NCBI GenBank assembly: GCA_965226185.1
Contig: CBDDCT010000006.1
Coordinates: forward strand, 682,001 to 746,000
Direction of reading: 5' to 3'
DNA length: 64,000 nucleotides
DNA from: CBDCYS01 sp965226185
Lineage (GTDB): Bacteria > Acidobacteriota > Terriglobia > Bryobacterales > UBA6623
Shown: positions 7,775 to 15,989 of the stretch, piece after piece
How the letters are laid out: each line of letters begins with the position of its first letter
Numbering within the stretch: position 1 is the first letter of the stretch
Position numbers and translations under genes: made by a program
The notes under the pieces: model-generated
Databases searched by the model: none
Told to the model about the DNA's origin: nothing
Seen by the model: only the letters and a program-made list of their open reading frames with translations

Positions 7775-10069
7775 ATGGACTTCATGCACAACTTCCAAAA
7801 TGGCCGCCGATTGTCGGCGGCCCTAGTTTACTTGATCGCCAGAGCGTTGATAGCCTGGGCGTTGATAGCCTGCCAGGTCCTCCCAGCGGCCCAGAGCCAA
7901 GGTTCCATAGAAGGAACCGTCATCTTGGCCGAGACCGGCGAGCCGCTGCACGGAGTAGCCGTTCTCCTTATCGAGCTTAGCCGGACAACGACCAGCGACA
8001 ACGAGGGCCGCTATCACTTTGATGGCGTGCCGCCCGGGCGCTACAGCCTCCTGGCCCACCTGGACAGCATTTTTACCGAAGAAACCAAGCCCATCATAGT
8101 CGGACCGGGAATCGCATCCACGCTGGACTTTTCGCTGGAACTTGCCGTCGTGAGATCCCAGGTCAATGTCACGGCGGGCGGCGAGCCGCAAACCGCGTTC
8201 GAGTCCTTCCAGAGCGTCGAGTCACTCGATTCTTACGAGCTGGCCGAGTCGGTTGCTCCTTCGCTCGGCGAGGTGCTGGGGAACAAGCCCGGCAGCGGAA
8301 TCTCCAAACGCGGTTTTGGTCCCGGCTCGTCCCGGCCGATGATCCGGGGTTTCGATGGAGACCGCGTTCTGATCATGCAAGACGGCATTCGCACCGGCAC
8401 GCTGTCATCGCAATCCGGCGATCACGGCGAGCTGATCAATGCCGCGACGCTGGACCGGCTGGAAGTCGTCAAGGGACCCGCAACACTGCTTTACGGCAAC
8501 AGCGCTCTAGGAGGCGTCGTCAACGCCATCAGCCGCCACCATGCCGTCCACGAACACCCGCACCAGGGCTTGCGCGGCTTTGTTTCCTCCTCGGCGGGCT
8601 CCGCCAACGGCCTGGCGGGGGCCGCCACGGGCTTTGAGTACGGCCAAGGCAAGTGGATGATCTGGGGCGGAGGCAGCGGTCAGCGAAGCGGTGATTACAA
8701 CACCCCAATCGGAACCGTGGAAAGCTCCAGCACCCGCTCGGTCAATGGTCAAGTCGGTCTGGGCTGGTATGGAGACCGGACTTTCGTGAGCGCCGGCTTC
8801 AAAGCCGACGACGGCATTTATGGAGTGCCTTTCGCCGCCCAATTTGAAGCAGAGGAAGACGGCGAAGGCCCCGCCGCGGCGACCGAAGGCGCTGAAGAAC
8901 GAGTCCAGATCGAGGCGCAACGGCAGGCGTTCGATCTCACTTGGGGGCTTCGCCGGATCGGCCCGGCAATCGAAAGCTTTCGCCTCTCGCTCAATGTCAC
9001 CCAGTGGTCGCATGACGAAGTGGGAGTCGCCGGCGATGACCGCACGATCGGAACGCAATTCGATCAGGGTCAATTCATCTACCGTGGCGTCTTCGAGCAC
9101 AAAAAACGCGGCCCGCTGACCGGCCGCTTTGGCTTTTGGGGCTTGCTGCGCGACTACGACGTAGCGGGAGACGAGGCACTGTCACCGCCGGTCGATCAAG
9201 ACGCGGTCGCGGTCTTCGGACTCGATGAACTGGAATACGAGAATGTGAAGTTTCAGTTTGGAGGCCGCCTGGAGCGCAACAGCTACGATCCCATCGGCCT
9301 TCCCATGCGCTCATTCACCGGAGGCTCGGCCGCCGCGGGAGTCCACGCCGATGTTTGGAAAGGCGGTGCTCTAGTCGTCAACTACGCCCACACCTACCGC
9401 GCGCCCGCTCTCGAGGAGCTTTACAACAACGGGCCGCATATCGGCAGTCTGTCGTTCGAAGTCGGCGACCCGGCGCTGGGCGCGGAGACCGGCAACGGCG
9501 TCGAGTTGTCGTTGCGGCAGCAGGGCGGACCCGCCCGCGGCGAGCTGAACCTGTTCTATTACGGTTTCAGTGACTTTGTATTCCCGTTTGCAACCGGCGA
9601 AAGGAGAAACAAACTTCCAGTGATCGAGTTCACGCAACGCGACGCCCGCTTTGCCGGGGCCGAAGCGAATCTAGGGCTTCGCCTGCGTCGGGATGTTTGG
9701 CTGAACCTTGGCATGGATTTCGTCGACGCCCAGGAAACCGAATTCAACACACCCCTGCCGCGCATCCCGCCGTTACGCGGAAGGGTAGGCTTCGATTGGC
9801 GCCGCGGCGGGCTCAGCGTAAAGCCCGAAGTCATCCTCGCCAGCAGCCAGCAACAGACCTTTACGACGGAGTCGAGATCTCCCGGCTACACCGTCGTCAA
9901 CCTGAAGGCGTCCTACACAATTCCCCAGCGGCACGTCGCCCACCAGATTTCGGTCAATGTATTCAACATCGGCGACCGCCTCTACCGCAACCATTCGTCG
10001 TTTATCAAAGACCTGGCCCCCGAGATCGGCCGCGGCGTCCGCTTCACCTACATGGCGCGCTTCTTCTGA
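7775..10069 (+). CDS. TonB-dependent receptor, ZnuD-like, with N-terminal carboxypeptidase-regulatory-like domain
   Basis: A 764-residue outer-membrane receptor. After the signal region (about 1-45) comes a carboxypeptidase-regulatory-like fold (GTVILAETGEPLHGVAVLL to about 130), then the plug domain with RPMIRGFDGDRVLIMQDGI and LDRLEVVKGPATLLYGNSAL, typical of ZnuD-type zinc receptors. The barrel contains a charged extracellular-loop candidate (about 350-375, rich in Glu) and ends at a terminal Phe (FTYMARFF), as expected for BAM recognition. Substrate is inferred: zinc or another metal fits the plug sequence and the Cys/His-rich small protein upstream; heme or siderophore cannot be excluded. 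Part of its 3' end is duplicated at 7066-7132. Confidence 0.88.
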   Translation: MDFMHNFQNGRRLSAALVYLIARALIAWALIACQVLPAAQSQGSIEGTVILAETGEPLHGVAVLLIELSRTTTSDNEGRYHFDGVPPGRYSLLAHLDSIFTEETKPIIVGPGIASTLDFSLELAVVRSQVNVTAGGEPQTAFESFQSVESLDSYELAESVAPSLGEVLGNKPGSGISKRGFGPGSSRPMIRGFDGDRVLIMQDGIRTGTLSSQSGDHGELINAATLDRLEVVKGPATLLYGNSALGGVVNAISRHHAVHEHPHQGLRGFVSSSAGSANGLAGAATGFEYGQGKWMIWGGGSGQRSGDYNTPIGTVESSSTRSVNGQVGLGWYGDRTFVSAGFKADDGIYGVPFAAQFEAEEDGEGPAAATEGAEERVQIEAQRQAFDLTWGLRRIGPAIESFRLSLNVTQWSHDEVGVAGDDRTIGTQFDQGQFIYRGVFEHKKRGPLTGRFGFWGLLRDYDVAGDEALSPPVDQDAVAVFGLDELEYENVKFQFGGRLERNSYDPIGLPMRSFTGGSAAAGVHADVWKGGALVVNYAHTYRAPALEELYNNGPHIGSLSFEVGDPALGAETGNGVELSLRQQGGPARGELNLFYYGFSDFVFPFATGERRNKLPVIEFTQRDARFAGAEANLGLRLRRDVWLNLGMDFVDAQETEFNTPLPRIPPLRGRVGFDWRRGGLSVKPEVILASSQQQTFTTESRSPGYTVVNLKASYTIPQRHVAHQISVNVFNIGDRLYRNHSSFIKDLAPEIGRGVRFTYMARFF

Positions 10070-10312
10070 CTCAGACGCACTCCGCCTAGCAGCGCTGGAA
10101 CTCTTCCATTTCGGACTTGCCGCCCCAGCCGGTCTCCCATCGAATCAAGTGTCCAACAAATAACTTGATTCCCTCCATGGAATCTTTCGATCGCCGGCCG
10201 CAGCATTAACAATCTCAATCCGGGCCGGTACAATGAGAGGTAAGTAAGTTAGATCCAGAGCCGGGATGCTCTACCCGGTGTTTCAAAACATTTCTCACAG
10301 AGGATGATTCAT

Positions 10313-10687
10313 ATGCCAGGGAAAACTGTATCCAAATCCATTGCCGCGAAAGGCCCAGCCAAAAAGGCCACGTCGCGAGCCAATAGTGCAACGGCAACCC
10401 CACGCAAGCGAACCGTAAAGGCGGCCACGACAGTGAAACCGAAAGCAAAGTCAGCGCCGAAGCTAAGCGCCCCCAACAAATCCGCCACGACAAGGCGAGC
10501 CGTGAAGCGCACTCGCAAGACCGCTCCGCCGGCGGCGCCGGCCGCGGTTTTGGACCCAGCCGCCTTCCGCGAAGCCGTGGCCCGCTTGGCCTACCAGCTC
10601 TGGGAACAGAAAGGCCATCCCGGGGGCTCAGCCGAACAGGATTGGCGCCAAGCTGAGCAGGAAATAGGGATTGCGCGCCGGATATAG
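10313..10687 (+). CDS. DUF2934 protein with basic histone-H1-like N-terminus
   Basis: A 124-residue protein. Residues 1 to about 75 are composed mainly of Lys, Arg, Ala, Thr, Ser and Pro, like the tails of bacterial histone-H1-like proteins, and could bind nucleic acid. The C-terminal part (LAYQLWEQKGHPGGSAEQDW and RQAEQEI) is a DUF2934 domain, a short helical motif widespread in Acidobacteriota and Proteobacteria with no established function. The ATG at 10313 is chosen over the frame start three codons earlier. It converges on glgC across a hairpin. Confidence 0.75.
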   Translation: MPGKTVSKSIAAKGPAKKATSRANSATATPRKRTVKAATTVKPKAKSAPKLSAPNKSATTRRAVKRTRKTAPPAAPAAVLDPAAFREAVARLAYQLWEQKGHPGGSAEQDWRQAEQEIGIARRI

Positions 10688-10707
10688 CCCCATCCGCGAT
10701 TCTTTCC

Positions 10708-10738
10708 CAATCAACCGCCGCCGGGACGGCGGATTGAG
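10708..10738. terminator. Hairpin between convergent genes
   Basis: The sequence tcaaccgccg-ccggga-cggcggattga forms a stem of about 10 bp with one bulge between the converging DUF2934 and glgC genes. No long T run follows on either side, so it may be a weak or Rho-assisted terminator. Confidence 0.45.
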
Positions 10739-10751
10739 TGCGGGGGATAGT

Positions 10752-12002
10752 TCAGATTGCCAACGACGAGACCGGAATGGGCGACCTGTGCCCTTCGACC
10801 ACCACAATGCCCGTGCCGGTAACGTGGTAGTTCTTACGGTCGGCGTCTAAGTCGAAACCGATTTGGACGCCGGCGGGGATGCGCGCGTTCTTGTCGATGA
10901 TCGCCTTCGAGATTTTCGCGCCGGCGCCGATGTAGCAGTTGTCCATCACAACGGAGTCCATTATCGCGGCTCCGTTGTCCACGAACACTCTCTGGCCAAG
11001 AACTGAATTCTCTACTTCCGCTCCGGTGAGTATGCATCCCTCGCACACGATCGAGTTGAGCGCATGGCCGCGGCGTCCTTCCTCGTTGAACGTGAATTTC
11101 GTGGGTCCGACCGGGTATTGGGCTGTTCTGAGCGGCCAGCGGAGATTGTAGAGATTCAGCGAGGGCCGCACCGCGCGCAAGTCCATGTTCGCTTCGTAGT
11201 AAGCTTCAATCGTTCCCACATCCCGCCAGTAACCCCGGCTTTCCGATAATTCCCCGGGCACCACGTTGCTCTGAAAATCGTAGGCGTAGATGGGGTATTG
11301 TTGGACCATCTCGGGAAGCATGTCGCCTCCGAAGTCGTGCCTGCTGTCCGTTTTAGCCGCATCGTGCCGCAGTTCTTCAACGAGCACCTCCGTATCGAAA
11401 ACGTAGTTGCCCATCGACGCCAGCGTCCAGCCAGGGCGGCCCGGGATCTCGGGCGGGTCAGGCACTTTCTCGTGGAAGCCAACAATCCTCCAGTCCTGAT
11501 CGATCTCGATGGTCCCGAACTGCCGTGAGCTCTCGACCGGAACCGGGAGCGCCGCAACCGTACCTTTGGCCCCCTTCTCGTCGTGGTACGCCATCATCTG
11601 CGTCACGTCCATGCGATACACGTGGTCGGCTCCGAAAACGGCGACCAGGTCGGGGCTCGCCAGCTCGATCAAATGCATGTTCTGGTAGATGGCGTCGGAC
11701 GTCCCCTCATACCAGCGCTCCCCCTGGCGCATCTGCGCCGGAACCGGAATGATGAATTGGTCCTTCAGCACGTGGCCGAATTGCCAGCCGTCCCGCAGAT
11801 GCTGAAGCAGCGATTGGGCCTTGAACTGCGTCAAGACATAGATCGAGTAAATGCCCGAATTAATGAGATTGCTCAGGACGAAATCGACGATACGATACTT
11901 GCCACCGAAGGGAACGGCAGGTTTGGAACGCTCCTTCGTGAGGGGATAAAGGCGGGTTCCTTTGCCACCCGCAAGCACCATGGCCAAAACTTTCGCCTGC
12001 AT
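10752..12002 (-). CDS. glgC: Glucose-1-phosphate adenylyltransferase
   Basis: A 416-residue enzyme making ADP-glucose from glucose-1-phosphate and ATP, the committed step of bacterial glycogen synthesis. The nucleotidyltransferase motif VLAMVLAGGKGTRLYPLTKE is at the N-terminus, followed by KPAVPFGGKYRIVDFVLSN; the catalytic region FGADHVYRMD and the sugar-phosphate site FHEKV are present. The C-terminal left-handed beta-helix (ENSVLGQRV, IMDSVVMDNCYIGAGAKIS, IIDKNARIP) is typical. The start at 12002 (MQAKVLAM) matches homologue length; an earlier in-frame ATG adds seven residues. Other glycogen genes are not adjacent. Confidence 0.96.
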   Translation of the reverse strand: MQAKVLAMVLAGGKGTRLYPLTKERSKPAVPFGGKYRIVDFVLSNLINSGIYSIYVLTQFKAQSLLQHLRDGWQFGHVLKDQFIIPVPAQMRQGERWYEGTSDAIYQNMHLIELASPDLVAVFGADHVYRMDVTQMMAYHDEKGAKGTVAALPVPVESSRQFGTIEIDQDWRIVGFHEKVPDPPEIPGRPGWTLASMGNYVFDTEVLVEELRHDAAKTDSRHDFGGDMLPEMVQQYPIYAYDFQSNVVPGELSESRGYWRDVGTIEAYYEANMDLRAVRPSLNLYNLRWPLRTAQYPVGPTKFTFNEEGRRGHALNSIVCEGCILTGAEVENSVLGQRVFVDNGAAIMDSVVMDNCYIGAGAKISKAIIDKNARIPAGVQIGFDLDADRKNYHVTGTGIVVVEGHRSPIPVSSLAI

Positions 12003-12190
12003 CGAACGCCAGCCTTTCGCCAATCAGCGTCTCAAGGTAGGAGACTTGCGCGAGTATAGCACTCCTCCGGAAGCTGCGGCCGCCGGCTCGCCGTAGAGCG
12101 AACAAGCGACGTCCCGCCACGGGAAGGGATTTAGCAGGAACGCCGGCCAGGCGCGTTCCAGCCTGCCGTTGACAAGATCCGCGAGCGGAC

Positions 12191-12463
12191 TCAGCCGTGG
12201 GACTCGTGGGTGCAGCCGTAGGTTTCGGGAACTCCACCCTTGTTCAGCTCGTCAATGCCGATCTTCGATGTATAGTAACCCTCGATCGTGAGCCGCTTAA
12301 CTTGGGCTAAAAAGTCCGCTCCGGCGCTCAGGCCGGGAAACGGAGACTCGTCGAGCGACTCGATCAATGCAACCTGCCGCGTTTCCGTGCATTCGAAGAA
12401 AGGCTTGCCGTGTTTGCGGATAGCGTAACCATCGAGCCAGCCCAAGCCCTGCAGAAAAGTGTT
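12191..12463 (-). pseudogene. C-terminal half of a Gluconate_2-dh3 family protein
   Basis: About 90 residues from NTFLQGLGWLDGYAIRKHGK through KRLTIEGYYTSKIGIDEL to YGCTHESHG, the characteristic C-terminal half of gluconate 2-dehydrogenase subunit 3 proteins, periplasmic partners of GMC-type oxidoreductases. The N-terminal half is absent; the reading frame runs instead into the end of an IS3 element at about 12464. The missing half, with its twin-arginine-like signal, is found at 22146-22440 on the other strand and would join in frame. No GMC partner gene is in the window. Confidence 0.82.
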
Positions 12464-12529
12464 TTGGACTTGCCCCCAAAAGTGAGACAAACAGATTAGA
12501 CTCAAAATCCATTGAACGGAGGATGAGTG

Positions 12530-12892
12530 ATGAGTTTGTCTCGACGGAGATTCACGCAAGAATTCAAGTTGTCGGCAGTGGAACGGCTGCAGCAGGGCGC
12601 CTCGGCGGCCGAGGTCAGCCGGGCCTTTGAGATCAATCCCAACCTGCTGCACCGTTGGCGGCGGGAGTTTCGCCAAGGACCCGGCAACGCCTTCCCCGGC
12701 GAGGGGAAACGCCGCTGGGAAGAAACACCCACGGCGGAGCTGGAGCGCAAGGTCGGCCGGCAGACCATGGAGATCGATTTTTTAAAGGGGTGCTTGCAGC
12801 GCATCGAACAACAGCGGAAGCTGCAGGCATCGGCTGGAAAGCCGCTGTCAGCCACCAGATCTGGCAACAAGTCCAGGAGAAGCCGCCGATGA
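12530..12892 (+). CDS. IS3 family transposase OrfA
   Basis: A 120-residue DNA-binding protein with a helix-turn-helix of the HTH_8 / transposase_8 type (RRRFTQEFKLSAVERLQQGA, AAEVSRAFEINPNLLHRWRR) and a leucine-zipper-like region after it. It binds the element ends. A slippery heptamer T-TTT-TTA at 12778-12784 (codons TTT TTA in this frame) lets ribosomes slip by -1 into orfB and make the full OrfAB transposase, as is usual in the IS3 family. The ATG at 12530 follows a purine-rich aacggaggatga segment. Confidence 0.9.
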   Translation: MSLSRRRFTQEFKLSAVERLQQGASAAEVSRAFEINPNLLHRWRREFRQGPGNAFPGEGKRRWEETPTAELERKVGRQTMEIDFLKGCLQRIEQQRKLQASAGKPLSATRSGNKSRRSRR

Positions 12893-13740
12893 GCGTCCAA
12901 CGGATGTGTCAGCTGGCGCAGCTGCCGCGCGCGACTTTCTACCGTTGGCAGCCTGAGAAGCAGGGGCCCGATGCAGACCTGGAACTGCGTGACACCATCC
13001 AGCGCATCGCAGTGGAGTTCCCCAGCTACGGGCGGCCGCGCATGACCGCCGAGTTGCGCCGCCGCGGCTGGGTGATCAATCCCAAGAAGGTGCAGCGCAT
13101 TCTGCGGGAGGACAACCTGCTATGCCTGCGGCGCCGGAAATTCGTGCTGACGACCGACTCACGTCACTCGCTGGCCGTCTATCCCAATCTGGCCCGCGAG
13201 AGGGTCCTGAGCGGTCTGGACCAGCTCTGGGTGGCTGATATCACCTATATCCGGCTGCGCTGGGAGTTCGTCTACCTGGCCGTGATTCTGGATGCTTACT
13301 CGCGGCGGGTGGTCGGCTGGGCGCTGGAGGACACGCTGGAGGGGAAGCTGACGATCGCCGCGTTGCGGATGGCACTGCAGCGGCGACGTCCGGGTGCGGG
13401 GCTGCTGCATCACTCCGACCGCGGCGTGCAGTACGCCGCCAACGGCTACGTCGACTTATTGAAGCAGCACGAAATCACCATCAGCATGAGCCGCAAAGCC
13501 AACCCCTACGACAATGCCAAAGCGGAATCTTTCATGAAGACGCTGAAGTACGAAGAGGTCTACCGCTCGGAGTACCGCGATCTGGCCGAAGCGCGCGCTT
13601 CGATCGGGTGCTTTCTCGAGAAGGTGTACAACGAGAAGCGCTTGCATTCGGCTTTGGGCTATTGCCCGCCGGCGGAGTTCGAGCAGAACCTGCTTGCCCC
13701 GCCAGCGGTTCCGGCGGCAGTGGCGGAAGGAGTTTTCTGA
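12778..13740 (+). CDS. IS3 family transposase OrfB (rve integrase core), read via -1 frameshift
   Basis: The catalytic part of the IS3 transposase, about 320 residues after the frameshift site; independent initiation at MSVQRMCQL (12890) is possible. An HTH_21 region (ELRDTIQRIAVEFPSYGRPR) precedes the retroviral-type integrase core with the DDE triad: Asp in WVADITYI, Asp in HHSDRGVQY and Glu in NAKAESFMKTLK. All three residues are present, so the enzyme appears intact even though the element's right end seems to be missing. Confidence 0.9.
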   Translation, partial: FFKGVLAAHRTTAEAAGIGWKAAVSHQIWQQVQEKPPMSVQRMCQLAQLPRATFYRWQPEKQGPDADLELRDTIQRIAVEFPSYGRPRMTAELRRRGWVINPKKVQRILREDNLLCLRRRKFVLTTDSRHSLAVYPNLARERVLSGLDQLWVADITYIRLRWEFVYLAVILDAYSRRVVGWALEDTLEGKLTIAALRMALQRRRPGAGLLHHSDRGVQYAANGYVDLLKQHEITISMSRKANPYDNAKAESFMKTLKYEEVYRSEYRDLAEARASIGCFLEKVYNEKRLHSALGYCPPAEFEQNLLAPPAVPAAVAEGVF

Positions 13741-13911
13741 GGCATGGGGAAATCTTTCGATCCGATAGGGCTGGCTGGCGGGATGCGGGACGCAGAGCTA
13801 TTGACCCGGATTTCCACTTTAGTTTCGGTTCTGCTAACCATCGGGTGACCTCGGACGCCTTTATTTATGCGGGTTGAAAAGCAATCAAGGCGCTGAGGAG
13901 ATCAACACCCA
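13741..13911 (+). mobile_element. Presumed left end region of the IS1380 element
   Basis: Non-coding stretch between the IS3 orfB stop and the IS1380 transposase start. The segment cctttatttatgcgggttga just upstream of the transposase resembles leader sequence of IS1380-type elements (from memory). I could not identify terminal inverted repeats by eye. Confidence 0.4.
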
Positions 13912-15243
13912 ATGGGTGAAAAAGAAAACAAGCCGTTCCAGCTAAGCTTCAACGGCTTATTGAAAGTCGATTTCCAAGGATCGCGCGTCACTTCCGATGG
14001 CGGGCTCATTCTCGTCCGCGAGCTGGACGAGCGACTCGGGCTCGGGAAGCTGATCGACGAACATCTCAGTGACCCACGGCAAGGCTCGAACAAAAAGTTC
14101 CCGTTCGCCGATCTGCTGCGGCAGTCAGTCTACTCTCGGCTGGCCGGCTACGAGGACCTCAATGACGCCGTGCGAGTATCCGCCGATCCGACCTTTCGCT
14201 TGATCGGCTCGCAGAAGAACTGGGATCGCGGCGGGGCACTGACCTCGCGACTGCAGAGCTTCGAGACGGAGATGCTGGCGAGCGAGGAGAACTTGCTGGG
14301 GCTGATGGCTGTGAACCGCGAGCTGGTGGCGCAAGCCGAGACGCAAGACGACTCCGAGCGCGTCGTTCTCGACATGGATTCGACCGAAAGCCCTGTCCAC
14401 GGCCAGCAAGAGGGCAGTGCCTACAACGGCCATTTCGAGTCGGTCTGCTACCACCCGTTGTTGTTGTTCAACCAGCACGGCGATTGTCTGGCCGCCAAGC
14501 TGCGTCCCGGCAACGTGCACAGCGCTGAGGACTGGAACGAGTTGCTGCTGCCCGAGATCGAGCGCCAACAGGCTGCGGGCAAACAGGTCACCTTCCGGGG
14601 CGATGCGGCCTTTGCCAAGCCGGAGATTTATGAGTTTTCGGAGGAACGCGGAGTGCAGTACGCCATTCGCATTCCGGCCAACAAGAGCTTGGAATTAGCG
14701 ATCGAAGACATCTTGTTTCGCCCGCCGGGCAGGCCGGGTCGCAAGCCCTTGGTGCGCTACAAGAGCTTCCGCTATCAGGCGCAGAGTTGGTCGAAGCCGC
14801 GACGCATTGTGGCCAAGGTCGAGCATCATCTCGGTGAGCTGTTCCCGCGGGTCGGATTTATCGTGACCAACATGAGCTTGCCAAGCCGGTCGGTAGTGCG
14901 CTTCTACAACAAGCGCGGCACGGCCGAGCAGTGGATCAAAGAAGGCAAACAGGCCACGCACTGGACGCGGCTTTCGTGCCATCGCTTCCGGGCCAACGAA
15001 GTGCGACTGCAACTGAGCGTGCTGGCCTACAACCTGGGCAACTTGTGGCGGCGGCTTGGGCTGCCGCACAGGATCAAGAGCTGGTCGCTGACGAGCTTGC
15101 AACAGCGGCTGATGAAGACCGGCGGTCGGCTGGTCAAGCACGCCCGGTATTATTGGCTGCTGCTGGCCGAGGGGCATCTGAACCGGCGGCTGTTCGCTGA
15201 CATGCTGCACAGGATCTGGGCGCTGCCGCTGCCGAGCGGGTAG
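13912..15243 (+). CDS. IS1380 family transposase, full length
   Basis: A 443-residue DDE transposase of the IS1380 family. The N-terminal portion has the family's FQLSFNGLLKVDFQGSRVTS and SDGGLILVRELDERLGL segments. The catalytic aspartate lies in VLDMDSTESPVHG and the second in TFRGDAAFAKPEIYEF. The C-terminal region FYNKRGTAEQWIKEGKQATH contains the conserved Glu, followed by HRFRANEVRLQLSVLAYNLG. Length is normal and there are no internal stops, so it may be active. The last 100 codons are repeated almost exactly at 15470-15778. Confidence 0.92.
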   Translation: MGEKENKPFQLSFNGLLKVDFQGSRVTSDGGLILVRELDERLGLGKLIDEHLSDPRQGSNKKFPFADLLRQSVYSRLAGYEDLNDAVRVSADPTFRLIGSQKNWDRGGALTSRLQSFETEMLASEENLLGLMAVNRELVAQAETQDDSERVVLDMDSTESPVHGQQEGSAYNGHFESVCYHPLLLFNQHGDCLAAKLRPGNVHSAEDWNELLLPEIERQQAAGKQVTFRGDAAFAKPEIYEFSEERGVQYAIRIPANKSLELAIEDILFRPPGRPGRKPLVRYKSFRYQAQSWSKPRRIVAKVEHHLGELFPRVGFIVTNMSLPSRSVVRFYNKRGTAEQWIKEGKQATHWTRLSCHRFRANEVRLQLSVLAYNLGNLWRRLGLPHRIKSWSLTSLQQRLMKTGGRLVKHARYYWLLLAEGHLNRRLFADMLHRIWALPLPSG

Positions 15244-15469
15244 CGTTGACCGGGCGAGGATCAACAGTTTTCGGCTCCAAAAAAGTTTTTCAAGGAGCAG
15301 TGTCGGCCGGAGCGCCGTTCAGCCCGCTCAATCAACGTCTGTGAGCGGATGGATGAGCCCTGGCGCCTAGCGGCGGAGGTGATGTGCAGGGTTCAGCGCG
15401 GAAAGACGTGGTATTCGGGGCAGCGCGGGTGTATACTGTCGCCGTACCAGGGTCAAAATGGAAATCCTG

Positions 15470-15778
15470 GTTAAAGAAGGCAAGCAGGCCACGCACTGGA
15501 CACGGCTTTCGTGCCATCGCTTTCGGGCCAACGAAGTGCGACTGCAACTCAGCGTGCTGGCCTACAACCTGGGCAACTTGTGGCGGCGGCTGGGACTGCC
15601 GCACAGGATCAAGAGCTGGTCGCTGACGAGCTTGCAACACAGATTGATGAAGACCGGCGGTCGGCTGGTCAAGCACGCGCGGTATTACTGGCTGCTGCTG
15701 GCCGAGGGGCATCTGAACCGCAGGCTGTTCGGTGACATGCTGCACAGGATCTGGGCGCTGCCGCTGCCGAGCGGGTAG
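15470..15778 (+). pseudogene. C-terminal fragment of a second IS1380 transposase
   Basis: About 102 codons (KEGKQATHWTRLSCHRFRAN to WALPLPSG) almost identical to the end of the transposase at 13912-15243. Upstream of the fragment the sequence switches at once to tcaaaatggaaatcctggtt, a 20-base string that recurs at the start of the TPR gene near 15985. In this way the fragment has gained an ATG at 15458. It has no catalytic aspartates and cannot transpose. Confidence 0.88.
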
Positions 15779-15989
15779 AACGGTCGCTCGCGAGTGCGAA
15801 ATCTGGATGCTGCGGAGTGAAGCTCGGAGGAGTGCCTGAAAAACCGCCTTCCGACCGACGAATTGTCCCCTTCGGAGAACGAAAGGGTCTAGTGGAAGCA
15901 CTTCGGTCCGGCCCGGTGCGTGCCTGCGGTCAAGAAAGGCTTGCGTTCAAGAGAGAAGGAACGTAGAATCGAGGAGGCCAAGATCCAAA

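Larger units (their letters stand above)
12464..13740 (+). mobile_element. IS3 family insertion sequence, right end not found
   Basis: The element carries orfA and orfB joined by a -1 frameshift signal. Its left end lies next to the truncated Gluconate_2-dh3 fragment, beginning near ttggacttgcccccaaaagt. I cannot find a matching inverted repeat after orfB, where an IS1380 element begins within about 170 bases, so the right end is probably lost. The exact left boundary is approximate. Confidence 0.7.
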
